DNA of 47,536 nucleotides from an uncultured Croceitalea sp. (GTDB taxonomy: Bacteria; Bacteroidota; Bacteroidia; Flavobacteriales; Flavobacteriaceae), in contig CALGQU010000192.1 in the NCBI GenBank assembly GCA_937959125.1, forward strand, positions 1 to 47,536. The letters run 5' to 3'. This document shows, piece by piece, positions 39,392-47,536 of the stretch. The notes beneath the pieces are model-generated. The model was not told the origin of the DNA and searched no databases. It saw only the letters and a program-made list of their open reading frames with translations. The stretch's first letter is position 1; the number at the start of each line of letters is the position of its first letter. The position numbers and the translations under genes were made by a program.

Positions 39392-42166
39392 TTAATTCTT
39401 GATTTCCGTATCAGATTGTACGGCAGGGATTATTGGGTTCCCATCCGCATCTATTTCAATGATGGCATCAAATCCAAGTTCGTCCAATTTACTGGCAATT
39501 TTTGCCCTATCGCCCACCATAAACCAATTGACCTCTTCCGGTTTTATTACGGTTTGCCCTACCTTGCGTACGTCGTCCAAGGAAAGGTTCCTAACGTTTT
39601 GATCGTATTTTTTATAATAATCATCCGGCAAATCATAACGAATCATGTTTCGTACGGAGGAATTTACGGAACTATTGGTCTCCCACTGCCCCGGAAGTTT
39701 TAAAACCTGATTTGTTTTTACTTTATCCAACTCTTCTTGTGTTGCAGGTCTGGTAGTGATAAATTCCGAAATCTCCTTACGCAGTTCGGTCACCGATTCC
39801 GCCGTTTTATCGGTTTGCACCGGCGCGTATACCAGAAAAGGACGCTCTTGCTTTGATCCCAACACAAAACCACCGGAACCATAGGACCAGTGCTTGTCTT
39901 CCCTTAAATTCATGTTTATCCTAGACGTAAAGTCCCCACCAAGAATACTGATCATTTGTTCCAAAGCCACCTCGGAAAGTGCGCCATACTTGTCCGTCAA
40001 ATGTCCGGCTATGATAACGGACTGCGCAGATTCCGGCCTATTCATAAGGTATAGGGTGTTTTTGGTATTGGCACTTGGTGCTTTAAAGGCAATTTTAGGT
40101 ACATTGGCTTTTTTCCATTTTCCAAAGGCTTTCTCCACTTTGGATTTTAGATCGGCCATTTCCATATCCCCGGTAACCACCAAGGTAGCATTATTGGGTT
40201 TTATCCAAGTATCGTAAAACTTGATGACATCGGCCCGTGATAGCCCTTTTACCGTATCCTCATAGCCTGTTCCCGTAAAAGGGTTGCTGTACGGATGGTC
40301 TTCACCGTACATGTATTTGTTCATCACCCGTAACGCCATGGAAATGGGTTGTGATTTCTCCCTTTTGATGTTGTTGATCTGCTCATCCCGAAGTCTATTG
40401 AACTCACTTTCTGGAAACTCGGGATTCAGAACAACATCGGCAAACAGATTAAGACTAGCTTCAAAACTTGGTTTTAACGTAGTCATATCTACATTGGACA
40501 GATCTTGATTGGAAAAGGTATTTAAGGACGCCCCCAACAGCTGTAGTTCCTCATTGATTTTTAATGAGTTTCTGTTTTTGGTCCCTTCATCCATTAAATT
40601 CATGGCCAAGGACGCCGTTCCCGGGCTTGCCATATGATCCGTTTTATAGCCTGCATCGAAGACCAAGCTCATCACCATGGTAGACACCCCTTTTCTTTGG
40701 GCCAAAACAATATCCAATCCGTTAGAAAGTTCTGCCCGCTGCAACTCTGGGAAGCTTGAACTTTTTTGAGGTCCCAATTCCGGTAATTTAGAACGGTCTA
40801 CCCCACTTTTGGCAACTTCATACTCTGGAAAGGGATTGCATACCAAAATATGTTTCCCTTTGGACAGCCATTTCGCAGCGGTGTTCTTTAAATCAGTAAT
40901 CGTCGCACTTTCTGCATATTGCAACTGTTTCTTATAGTAGTTGGCATCCCCATGATAAGTTTGGTTGGAGGCCAGGATATCAGAAACGCCACCAAACCCT
41001 CCAATACGCTCCAATCCCTTGATAAAGTTGGCGAAATAAGCAGATTTCACACGTTTTAGTTCAGCCTCCGTAGGCCCGTTCTCCATAAAATCCTGGATTT
41101 CTTGTTCCAGCTCTTTTTCCATTTTTTTCGCATCCTGTCCCGGTTTTACGTTTAAATAGGTAATAAAACCACTAGCTATCTCTGATGATGCCTGAAAAGA
41201 AACCGCACGGCTTGCCGTTTGGTCTTCATACACGAACTTTTTGTACAGTCGGGAATTCTTACCGTTTGTTAAGATGGCCGAAATCAAATCGAAATGGATA
41301 TCTTCCCTAGCCCCAAACTGCGGTGTATGCCAAGCGAACAATACCCTGGTCTCTGGCACCCTATCCTGATATACTTGATAGGTATCACGATTCTTTTCGG
41401 GAATATTGATTTCTTGTCGTTCTACCGTTGGGCCCGCCGGAATATCCCCAAAATAAAGCAATACTTTTTCATATACCTCTTTAGGGTTGATGTCCCCGGC
41501 AACGGCAACCACGGCATTTGCCGCTCCATAATAGGATTTGAACCACTCCTGCACATCTTCCAAAGAAGCGGCGTTCAAATCTTCCATTTCCCCAATAACC
41601 GTCCAAGAATACGGATGTCCTTTGGGATAGTTTTTAGTAAGGTAATTCCATTGCTTTCCATAAGGTTGGTTTTCCCCTTGGCGTTTTTCATTCTGTACAA
41701 CACCCCGCTGCTCATCCAATTTTGCCTGATCGATTGCACCCAATAAATGTCCCATACGATCAGACTCTAAAAACAATACCTGATCTAAGGCGGAAACCGG
41801 TACATTCTGAAAATAATTGGTTCTGTCGTTATTGGTGGTTCCGTTAAGGTCCGTCCCCCCAATACTCTCCAAAGCTTGAAAATAGTCTTTGTTATAATTT
41901 TCACTGCCATTAAACATAAGGTGCTCAAAAAGATGGGCAAAACCACTCTTCCCAGGTTTTTCATTTTTGGAGCCCACATGGTACCAAACGTTTACAGCGG
42001 CAATGGGAGCTTTATGGTCTTCATGAACCAAAAGGGTAAGTCCATTAGGGAGTACAAACTTTTCGTGGGGAATATCAATGTCCGCCGCCTTAAATTGAAA
42101 ATCTTGGGCTAAACCGGATTGAAGTGTCACTAATGCTAAAAAGCACAATCTTAATAGTTTTCTCAT
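39392..42166 (-). CDS. M16-family zinc metallopeptidase (insulinase/pitrilysin type), two-domain
   Basis: 924 residues with a signal peptide (1-20, ending SGLAQ), so the enzyme is periplasmic or secreted. The N-terminal M16 half carries the inverted zinc motif H78-L-F-E81-H82 and a downstream Glu in GVVQNEKRQ (about 160). The C-terminal half is the usual inactive partner: where HFLEH would stand it reads TASLAMNLMDE. The two halves form a clam shell that degrades peptides. Its substrate is unknown, and peptide scavenging is likely. It is monocistronic, ending at the strong hairpin at 39362-39387. Confidence 0.93.
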   Translation of the reverse strand: MRKLLRLCFLALVTLQSGLAQDFQFKAADIDIPHEKFVLPNGLTLLVHEDHKAPIAAVNVWYHVGSKNEKPGKSGFAHLFEHLMFNGSENYNKDYFQALESIGGTDLNGTTNNDRTNYFQNVPVSALDQVLFLESDRMGHLLGAIDQAKLDEQRGVVQNEKRQGENQPYGKQWNYLTKNYPKGHPYSWTVIGEMEDLNAASLEDVQEWFKSYYGAANAVVAVAGDINPKEVYEKVLLYFGDIPAGPTVERQEINIPEKNRDTYQVYQDRVPETRVLFAWHTPQFGAREDIHFDLISAILTNGKNSRLYKKFVYEDQTASRAVSFQASSEIASGFITYLNVKPGQDAKKMEKELEQEIQDFMENGPTEAELKRVKSAYFANFIKGLERIGGFGGVSDILASNQTYHGDANYYKKQLQYAESATITDLKNTAAKWLSKGKHILVCNPFPEYEVAKSGVDRSKLPELGPQKSSSFPELQRAELSNGLDIVLAQRKGVSTMVMSLVFDAGYKTDHMASPGTASLAMNLMDEGTKNRNSLKINEELQLLGASLNTFSNQDLSNVDMTTLKPSFEASLNLFADVVLNPEFPESEFNRLRDEQINNIKREKSQPISMALRVMNKYMYGEDHPYSNPFTGTGYEDTVKGLSRADVIKFYDTWIKPNNATLVVTGDMEMADLKSKVEKAFGKWKKANVPKIAFKAPSANTKNTLYLMNRPESAQSVIIAGHLTDKYGALSEVALEQMISILGGDFTSRINMNLREDKHWSYGSGGFVLGSKQERPFLVYAPVQTDKTAESVTELRKEISEFITTRPATQEELDKVKTNQVLKLPGQWETNSSVNSSVRNMIRYDLPDDYYKKYDQNVRNLSLDDVRKVGQTVIKPEEVNWFMVGDRAKIASKLDELGFDAIIEIDADGNPIIPAVQSDTEIKN

Positions 42167-42375
42167 TTGTCATGAATTTTAGTTAATTGATTGATTATTC
42201 GAATGATAACAAGATAAAAAGAACTTTTGTTTTGTCCTTGTTTTCATAAAGAAATTCTTTATTTTAAACGGCCTATACTAAAAGTAGATTTACAAAAATG
42301 GACGGTATACCTATTAAGACTAATGGTAAAATCAATACATGCCTATTTGGGTAATGGTAATTCATGATGGGAACT

Positions 42376-42963
42376 ATGGATAAGAAAACAATTTTTACGT
42401 GCTGTATCATGGTAGTCGGCTGTTTGATGGTGTGCGGACAGGAACTTAAGACGGCCTTAGCCGGTCCGGAGAATTGGAGAAATGAACTTTTTGCATTTCC
42501 ATTGGAGTTTGCCCCAGAAATAGACTTGGTCGGCTTTGAGGATGTATTGTTCGCTCCCGGTTGGGCAGATACCAAAAGTGATGAATTTTGGACGTACCAC
42601 TTTACATGGTTTGTAGATTTCAAAGAATCGATGTCCGTAAATTTCTTGGAGAAGAACCTTGTTCTTTACTATGACGGCCTTACCAATGCCATATTAAAAG
42701 GGAATAAAGATCAAGGACCTATTGTTATCCCAGATGTTTCACTATGTCTCTTTATTAAGACCCAAACAGGTTTTAAGGGTAAGATGCGGGTTTTTGATCC
42801 TTTTTTTACAAAAGACTATGTTGAACTCTATGTTATGGTAAAGGAGGCTCTTTGCAATACAACTAAAAAACACATTGTTTCCTTTGATATTTCCCCAAAA
42901 GAGTTTGATCACAAGGTCTGGCAAGGTTTTAACGGCATTAAGGTTTTACAAGTATGTGATTAA
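42376..42963 (+). CDS. Small exported protein of unknown function
   Basis: 195 residues from the ATG at 42376; ATGs at 42364 and 42367 are also in frame. The chosen start gives a signal peptide DKKTIFTCCIMVVGCLMVCGQ. The mature part is mixed alpha/beta with several Trp and Phe (GWADTKSDEFWTYHFTWF) and later FKGKMRVFDPFFTKDYVELY. It resembles hypothetical periplasmic proteins of flavobacteria, but no named domain is recognised. It is divergent from the M16 gene across about 200 bp of AT-rich DNA in which I found no exact -7 box. Confidence 0.7.
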   Translation: MDKKTIFTCCIMVVGCLMVCGQELKTALAGPENWRNELFAFPLEFAPEIDLVGFEDVLFAPGWADTKSDEFWTYHFTWFVDFKESMSVNFLEKNLVLYYDGLTNAILKGNKDQGPIVIPDVSLCLFIKTQTGFKGKMRVFDPFFTKDYVELYVMVKEALCNTTKKHIVSFDISPKEFDHKVWQGFNGIKVLQVCD

Positions 42964-43135
42964 GTATAGTTTTAATCACTTTAAAATATTGATGACCAAA
43001 TACTTGGTTTTATTGGGAATTGATTAAGAAAAATCCTTCCTTTAAAATAAAACCGTATTGTTTACGGACAGAATTTACGGTATTTCATATTCCAAGAAAA
43101 ATAATAACTTTATAGCCACACTAACCCCCGTTTGT

Positions 43136-43516
43136 ATGAAAACCAGTGCATTACATCATTTGGGACTAGCTATCTTAAGGATAGTTCCCGCTTTAATCAT
43201 GCTGTTTATCCATGGGCTCCCTAAACTTCAAAACCTTTTGGCCGGTAATTTTAGTTTTCCAAATCCAATAGGCATTGGTGAAGTACCCTCTTTGTTTTTA
43301 GCGGTCATTGGAGAATTTGTAGCTCCAATTTTACTCATCATTGGATTTAAAACACGGATAGCTGCCCTACCTGCCTTGGCGACGATGTTGGTTGCCGCTT
43401 TTGTTACCCATGGCGCGGATCCTTTTGCCAAAAAAGAATTGGCCGTTTTATACGCGCTCTTTTTTGTAGTCATTTTTATGGTCGGCCCGGGAAAATATAG
43501 TTTGGACAAAAAATAG
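43136..43516 (+). CDS. DoxX family membrane protein
   Basis: 126 residues from the ATG at 43136; an open frame from 43058 adds 26 non-conserved residues. Four membrane helices are visible, with the DoxX pattern LAILRIVPALIMLFIHGLPKL at the first helix and GEFVAPILLIIGFKTRIAAL in the second and third. DoxX-family proteins are small integral membrane proteins, some linked to quinone oxidation or redox balance, but most are uncharacterised. A near-consensus -7 box, TAACTTTA (43105-43112), lies upstream. Confidence 0.88.
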   Translation: MKTSALHHLGLAILRIVPALIMLFIHGLPKLQNLLAGNFSFPNPIGIGEVPSLFLAVIGEFVAPILLIIGFKTRIAALPALATMLVAAFVTHGADPFAKKELAVLYALFFVVIFMVGPGKYSLDKK

Positions 43517-43594
43517 ATACACGGCAGTAGCCTACCCTATTGGGATGCCATTAAATTGCCCAAATAAAATCAACGTTAAAGCTAGATTTCAAGA

Positions 43595-44596
43595 TTAAAA
43601 AATAGCTGTCAACAATTCTTTTAACAAGTCATGCTGTCCCATATTGTGTGCCCCTACACCTTTTCCTTTTAGATCCAAGGTTCGTAGGTTGGAGACTACA
43701 GCACTTACCCGTTTCATGGGATAGTTTTTAGAGGCAACTTGATATTCTTGCACAAAATAAGGGTTTACGCCCAAGGCTTGGGCCACGGACTTGGGGGACC
43801 TATCCTTTAATCCATGATATTGTAGAAGCTGCACAAAAAAGTTATGAAGCAGGGATACAGTGACCACAAAGGGGTTGTCTTTTGGGTTCTCGGCAAAATA
43901 ATTGACAATTCGCGTTGCTTTTTGAACATTGCGCTCCCCTATCGCCTTCTTAAGCTCAAAATTATTAAAGTCCTTACTGATACCAATATGCTTTTCCACC
44001 AGCTGCGGGGTAATTTCCGTATCCTTGGGTACTACGACATATAACTTTTCCAGTTCATTGTTTATCTTGCTAAGATCCGTGCCTAAAAACTCCACCAGTA
44101 GGGCTGCCGCTTTGGGAGCAATTTGATATCCTTTGCCCAAAAGTACCTTTCGTATCCAATCTGCCACTTGGTTCTCATATAATTTTTTACTCTCAAACAG
44201 TACTCCTTCCTTCTTTATTACCTTGTAAAGCTTTTTGCGCTTGTCCAGTTTTTTGTATTTGTAGCAAATGACCAATATGGTAGTAGGCTGTGGTTGGGCC
44301 GCATAAGCAGCAAGATTTTCAATGGTTCTGGACAAATGTTGTGCTTCCTTTACGATAACCACTTGGTGTTCCGCCATCATGGGATAGCGTTTGGCGTTGG
44401 AAACAATCTCGTCAACAGAGGTATCCTTACCATAAATGGTCATTTGATTGAATCCCTTTTCTGCTTCGGATAAGACAGATTTTTCAATAAAGGAAGCTAT
44501 TTGGTCAATATAATAAGGTTCATCCCCCATTAAAAAATAAATAGGTTTTAACTGACCGTTCTTGACATCCGTTGCTATGCGTTTTGCTTCTTCCAT
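43595..44596 (-). CDS. holA: DNA polymerase III subunit delta
   Basis: 333 residues. The N-terminus with KPIYFLMGDEPYYIDQIASFIE (seen in parts: FLMGDEPYYID), KRYPMMAEHQVVIVKEAQ and the LTLLGE-like helical C-terminal domain (VVTVSLLHNFFVQLLQYHGL) match the delta subunit of the clamp loader. It opens the beta sliding clamp during replication. Domain order is the AAA+-like fold (1-180), a lid and a collar domain. It is divergent from the HsdR_N-like gene, with only 26 bp between the two starts. Confidence 0.92.
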   Translation of the reverse strand: MEEAKRIATDVKNGQLKPIYFLMGDEPYYIDQIASFIEKSVLSEAEKGFNQMTIYGKDTSVDEIVSNAKRYPMMAEHQVVIVKEAQHLSRTIENLAAYAAQPQPTTILVICYKYKKLDKRKKLYKVIKKEGVLFESKKLYENQVADWIRKVLLGKGYQIAPKAAALLVEFLGTDLSKINNELEKLYVVVPKDTEITPQLVEKHIGISKDFNNFELKKAIGERNVQKATRIVNYFAENPKDNPFVVTVSLLHNFFVQLLQYHGLKDRSPKSVAQALGVNPYFVQEYQVASKNYPMKRVSAVVSNLRTLDLKGKGVGAHNMGQHDLLKELLTAIF

Positions 44597-44610
44597 TTAA
44601 AAAAAATCGT

Positions 44611-44618
44611 CAAATTTG
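44611..44618. promoter_or_regulatory. Possible shared -7 palindrome between holA and HsdR_N gene
   Basis: CAAATTTG is a perfect palindrome and a one-mismatch TAnnTTTG box on both strands. It sits in the 26-bp divergent gap, 4 bp from the plus-strand ATG and 14 bp from the holA ATG. If used, the plus-strand message would be leaderless. Confidence 0.25.
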
Positions 44619-44622
44619 TGGG

Positions 44623-45069
44623 ATGCGACAGCTTTACTTTCCAAAATTTGATTTTCGGTTTAAAAATACCGAAAAAGGCATCCAAATCTTTGATATTATC
44701 CGCAAAAAATTTGTGGTGCTCGAGCCAGAGGAATGGGTGCGGCAGCATACCATCCATTTTCTGATAACTACTAAGGGGTTTCCAAAAAGTTTGATCAATG
44801 TTGAAAAGCAGTTGAAGGTAAACGGGATTACCAAAAGGTACGACCTTATTGTGTTTAATCCAGATGGTAATATTCTACTTTTGGTTGAGTGCAAAGCCCC
44901 TAATGTTCAGATAAACCAAAAGACCTTTGATCAAATCGCCGTGTATAACAGAAGCTTGAACGCAACCTATTTGATGGTAACAAACGGATTACAACATTAC
45001 TATTGCCAAATGGACCGCAAAATAGAAAAATATACTTTTCTAAAGGAAATTCCTGATTTTAGCCGTTAA
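44623..45069 (+). CDS. Orphan HsdR_N-type PD-(D/E)XK nuclease-like protein
   Basis: 148 residues from the ATG at 44623; the longer open frame from 44572 overlaps holA. It matches the N-terminal domain of type I restriction R subunits: Glu37 in LEPEEWVRQHTIHFL, Asp74 in KRYDLIVF, E89-C-K91 in LLLVECKAP and Q104-x3-Y108 in DQIAVYN. All the catalytic residues of a PD-(D/E)XK nuclease are present. No helicase, HsdM or HsdS genes are nearby, so it is not a restriction system. Its place beside holA suggests a role in DNA metabolism. A GT2 gene follows 11 bp downstream. Confidence 0.85.
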   Translation: MRQLYFPKFDFRFKNTEKGIQIFDIIRKKFVVLEPEEWVRQHTIHFLITTKGFPKSLINVEKQLKVNGITKRYDLIVFNPDGNILLLVECKAPNVQINQKTFDQIAVYNRSLNATYLMVTNGLQHYYCQMDRKIEKYTFLKEIPDFSR

Positions 45070-45080
45070 TTTGCCCCGCT

Positions 45081-46082
45081 TTGAAACTAGCCGTAGTCAT
45101 ATTAAACTGGAATGGGGAAGCACTTTTAAAGTCCTACCTGCCCAAAGTGGTACAATATACCCAGGATGCTGCCATCTATGTTATCGACAACGCTTCTACG
45201 GATGGTTCCGTTGCTATGCTCCAAAAGGATTTTCCCAGTGTAACCATTATTCAAAACACAGAAAACTTGGGTTTTGCCGGTGGCTATAACAAAGGTTTGG
45301 AATTTGTGGATGAAGAGGTATACTGCCTTTTAAATTCCGATGTTGAAGTAACTGCCAATTGGACCGTTCCCATGCTGGAATTGTTTGAGGGGCAAAAAGA
45401 TATTGGCATTGCCCAACCTAAGATTCTGGACCTTAAAAACAAAGGGCGCTTTGAGTATGCCGGGGCCGGAGGTGGTTTTTTGGACAAGTTAGGCTATCCC
45501 TTTTGCAGGGGACGTATCTTTCAAGCCATAGAAAAAGATGAAGGCCAATATGACGATGTTACTGAGGTGTTCTGGGCAACCGGAGCCTGTATGTTTATAC
45601 GTAAGGACTTGTTTGAACAATTGGAAGGTTTTGATGAACACTATTTTGCCCATCAAGAAGAAATTGATTTTTGCTGGCGTGCAAAAAATAGGGGAAACAA
45701 AGTCTATTATGTGGGATTAAGCCATGTTTATCACTTAGGCGGTTTTACTTTAAAAAACTCCAACCCTAACAAAACCTTCTTGAATTTTAGAAATTCCCTC
45801 TTCTCCATAGTCAAAAACCTGCCTATGCAGCATTCCATGCCCATTATCCTACTGCGTTTGGTACTGGACGGTATTGCCGCGCTTAGGTTTTTAACACAGC
45901 TAAAACCCTTACATTGTTTTGCCGTTCTAAGGGCACATCTAAGTTTTTATTGGTATTTTAGGGTTATGTGCAAGAAACGGGAAAAAGCTAAAGTTCCCTT
46001 AAAATATCATACGGTAACATCCATTGTGTGGTCGCACTTCGTAAATGGAATAAAGAATTTTAACATTTTAGTAAAAGATTAA
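45081..46082 (+). CDS. Family 2 glycosyltransferase
   Basis: 333 residues from a TTG start, giving the family N-terminus KLAVVILNWNG. GT2 signs are DNASTDGS (about 36-43), LGFAGGYNKG, the metal-binding LNSDVEV (about 86-92), WATGACMFIRKDLFE and EEIDFCWRAKNRG. A C-terminal hydrophobic patch (about 255-300) may contact the membrane. It transfers a sugar, rhamnose being common in close relatives, to an envelope glycan. The substrate is not determinable here. It lies 11 bp after the HsdR_N-like gene and probably shares its transcript. Confidence 0.92.
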   Translation: MKLAVVILNWNGEALLKSYLPKVVQYTQDAAIYVIDNASTDGSVAMLQKDFPSVTIIQNTENLGFAGGYNKGLEFVDEEVYCLLNSDVEVTANWTVPMLELFEGQKDIGIAQPKILDLKNKGRFEYAGAGGGFLDKLGYPFCRGRIFQAIEKDEGQYDDVTEVFWATGACMFIRKDLFEQLEGFDEHYFAHQEEIDFCWRAKNRGNKVYYVGLSHVYHLGGFTLKNSNPNKTFLNFRNSLFSIVKNLPMQHSMPIILLRLVLDGIAALRFLTQLKPLHCFAVLRAHLSFYWYFRVMCKKREKAKVPLKYHTVTSIVWSHFVNGIKNFNILVKD

Positions 46083-46174
46083 CGAAGTGTAAAACTGGCT
46101 GCCCTTGCAATTCTTATAATTTAGCGGTAGTGAACTAAAAAGTATTTAATTAACCAGTATATAATATTCATAGT

Positions 46175-47023
46175 ATGAAAAAAATTATTCTAGGAACACT
46201 GAGTTTAGGAATCCTTTTGACTTCTTGTGTATCCCAAAAAAAATATGCAGAGTTGGAAGCCAAGCAAAAAGAAACGCAGGACTTGTTGAACTCGGCCACG
46301 GTAAAATTGAACGATTGTTTGGAAGAAAAAGCCTCGGTTGCCTCTAAAATGGAATCTTTGGCAGAACAAAACGCGTTCTTGAAAGCCAACAATCAAGAGT
46401 TGATCAACAATATGGGGGATTTAACCACCTTGACCGCCAAAGGCGCCGAAAACTTGGAAAAGTCCTTGGAAAGCCTACAGGAAAAGGATTTAACCATTCG
46501 TAAGTTGCAAAATGCCGTTACCAGAAGGGATTCCGTTAACCTTGCTTTGGTCCAAAGTTTAAAAGGGGTATTGGGCAATTTGGATGATGAAGACATTGAG
46601 GTGAGTGTGGAAAAAGGTGTGGTTTTTGTATCCATTTCAGACAAACTATTATTCAGCAGTGGTAGTTACAACGTAACCAATGCGGCCAAAGAAGTGTTAG
46701 GAAAAGTGGCCAAAGTAGTCAACAACAAACCTGATTTTGAGTTTATGGTGGAAGGCCATACGGATAACGTTCCTTACAGAAAAGGCGTTTTGTTGGACAA
46801 CTGGGATTTGAGTGCCAAAAGGGCCACTTCCATTGTTCGTATCTTACAGAAAGATTATGGCGTAGATCCCAAAAGGATGACCGCTGCCGGGCGTGCGGAG
46901 TTTGTTCCTGTTTCTGAGACCGATAAGTCTAAAAACAGAAGAACACGTATTGTGGTGCTTCCAAAAATCGATCAGTTCTACAGCATGATTGAAGAAGGGA
47001 TGAAAGACCCAGAAATCAACTAG
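46175..47023 (+). CDS. OmpA-family lipoprotein with coiled coil
   Basis: 282 residues. A lipoprotein signal ends in L-T-S-C (Cys18). Residues about 22-120 are heptad-like, charged and helical (AELEAKQKETQDLLN, ESLQEKDLTIRKLQN), a long coiled coil. The C-terminal OmpA domain (about 150-265) has GHTDNVP, NWDLSAKRAT and RRTRIVV, the residues that bind diaminopimelate in peptidoglycan. It should link the outer membrane to the cell wall. It is monocistronic, with a one-mismatch -7 box TAATTTAG (46117-46124) and a terminator downstream. Confidence 0.92.
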   Translation: MKKIILGTLSLGILLTSCVSQKKYAELEAKQKETQDLLNSATVKLNDCLEEKASVASKMESLAEQNAFLKANNQELINNMGDLTTLTAKGAENLEKSLESLQEKDLTIRKLQNAVTRRDSVNLALVQSLKGVLGNLDDEDIEVSVEKGVVFVSISDKLLFSSGSYNVTNAAKEVLGKVAKVVNNKPDFEFMVEGHTDNVPYRKGVLLDNWDLSAKRATSIVRILQKDYGVDPKRMTAAGRAEFVPVSETDKSKNRRTRIVVLPKIDQFYSMIEEGMKDPEIN

Positions 47024-47047
47024 TAGTTTTATAAGATAGTAGTTAAG

Positions 47048-47073
47048 GGCGACTCCGTAGGGTCGCCTTTTTT
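47048..47073 (+). terminator. Terminator after the OmpA lipoprotein gene
   Basis: GGCGACTC / GGGTCGCC form an 8-bp stem (one T-G pair) around CGTA, followed by six T. It lies 24 bp after the stop codon at 47021-47023. Confidence 0.85.
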
Positions 47074-47105
47074 ATTGGATCCAAGTGAAATTTGTGGAAA
47101 TACGC

Positions 47106-47536
47106 TTATAAAATATCCAAACTTCCTTTTCCTTCCCGCACTACTTCCGGTGGGCTAACAGATACATCAATCACCGTTGAGGCTACATTATCACCATAAC
47201 CGCCATCAATAACCACATCTACCAGACCTTCCCATTTTTCAAAAATAAGTTCCGGATCCGTGGTATATTCCAATACGTCGTCATCATCACGTATAGAGGT
47301 AGAAACAATAGGGTTCCCCAATGCTGAAACCAAGGCTTGCGCTATGGTATTATCCGGTACCCGGATGCCCACCGTTTTTCTTTTTTTAAAATCACGCGGA
47401 AGGTTATTATTGCCAGGAAGGATAAAGGTATAAGGGCCTGGTGTGGCCCGTTTCAACAACTTAAAGGTTGCCGTGTCTATCTGTTTTACGTAGTCCGATA
47501 AATTGCTCAAATCCTCACAGATAAAAGACCAATTGG
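47106..47536 (-). CDS. L-threonylcarbamoyladenylate synthase family protein (TsaC/YciO/Sua5), partial
   Basis: The frame is open through the window edge, so about 143 C-terminal residues are seen and the N-terminus is missing; the visible ATG-less TTG at 47510 is not the start. Family signs are PLSFICEDLSNLS-like text at the edge (SFICEDLS), KRATPGPYTFILPG, VGIRVPDN, GNPIVSTS and the C-terminal ASTVIDVS followed by VREGKG. TsaC makes threonylcarbamoyl-AMP for tRNA t6A modification. The sequence looks nearer the YciO branch, whose activity is less certain. Confidence 0.85.
   Translation of the reverse strand, partial: NWSFICEDLSNLSDYVKQIDTATFKLLKRATPGPYTFILPGNNNLPRDFKKRKTVGIRVPDNTIAQALVSALGNPIVSTSIRDDDDVLEYTTDPELIFEKWEGLVDVVIDGGYGDNVASTVIDVSVSPPEVVREGKGSLDIL

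Noticed and set aside
44623-45069. Possible type I restriction-modification system
   Set aside because: Only an HsdR_N-like domain is present; no helicase part, methylase or specificity subunit is in the window.

Overview
The window reads as chromosomal DNA of a member of the Flavobacteriaceae (Bacteroidota), probably marine. Supporting signs are -7 boxes of the Bacteroidota type TAnnTTTG close to several starts, frequent TTG starts, a fused E1-alpha/beta 2-oxoacid dehydrogenase, TlpA/DUF4369 and OmpA lipoproteins, an LpxH of the flavobacterial type, a laminarinase-like GH16 enzyme and a fucolectin-type domain. I saw no rRNA, tRNA, CRISPR array, insertion sequence or prophage. Most of the window is ordinary, densely packed core genome with accessory pieces inserted.

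Layout. 1-461: end of an unknown plus-strand gene, then a 198-bp tandem duplication that carries a palindromic intergenic element and a decayed copy of the tail of the next gene. 311-4759 (minus): an acidic amino acid symporter, then a tightly overlapped trio of glutathione-synthase-like ATP-grasp ligase, N-formylglutamate amidohydrolase and a MATCAP/QEGLA metallopeptidase. 4831-11638: aroC, an lpxH-type lipid A enzyme, a large D-2-hydroxyglutarate dehydrogenase-like flavoprotein, a small outer-membrane barrel and a TlpA-type lipoprotein. 11871-15594 (minus): two tandem paralogous beta-propeller lipoproteins, one with an inserted F-type lectin domain. 15736-18751: rhomboid protease and lipid A acyltransferase transcribed divergently from a perfectly palindromic double -7 box, an alpha/beta hydrolase and a MORN-repeat protein. 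18804-24207: glmM, then an overlapping operon of an ACP-phosphodiesterase-like protein and gamma-glutamyltransferase, followed closely by a DcsG-like ATP-grasp ligase and a membrane-anchored unknown. 24291-25370: a GluR0-like ligand-gated potassium channel.

25466-28649 is the most interesting block. A LexA/cI-like S24 repressor faces a DNA-repair-type radical SAM protein, a 59-residue ORF and a DUF4130 protein. The 97-bp divergent intergenic region holds four copies of a GGA-N5-TCC dyad around two perfect -7 boxes, and a related dyad lies ahead of the DUF4130 gene. This looks like a self-regulated, probably damage-inducible DNA metabolism module whose usual uracil-DNA-glycosylase partner is not next to it.

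28779-36791: GH16 glucanase, a Tudor-like small protein beside uvrA, a LOG-family protein, and a gluzincin-like pseudopeptidase fused to an outer-membrane barrel. 36949-47536: fused E1 dehydrogenase, M16 peptidase, a small exported unknown, DoxX, holA divergent from an orphan HsdR_N nuclease-like gene, a GT2 glycosyltransferase, an OmpA lipoprotein and the partial end of a TsaC/YciO-family gene cut by the window edge. Domain assignments come from reading motifs, not from database searches; functions of the named families are established knowledge and the pathway links are inference.
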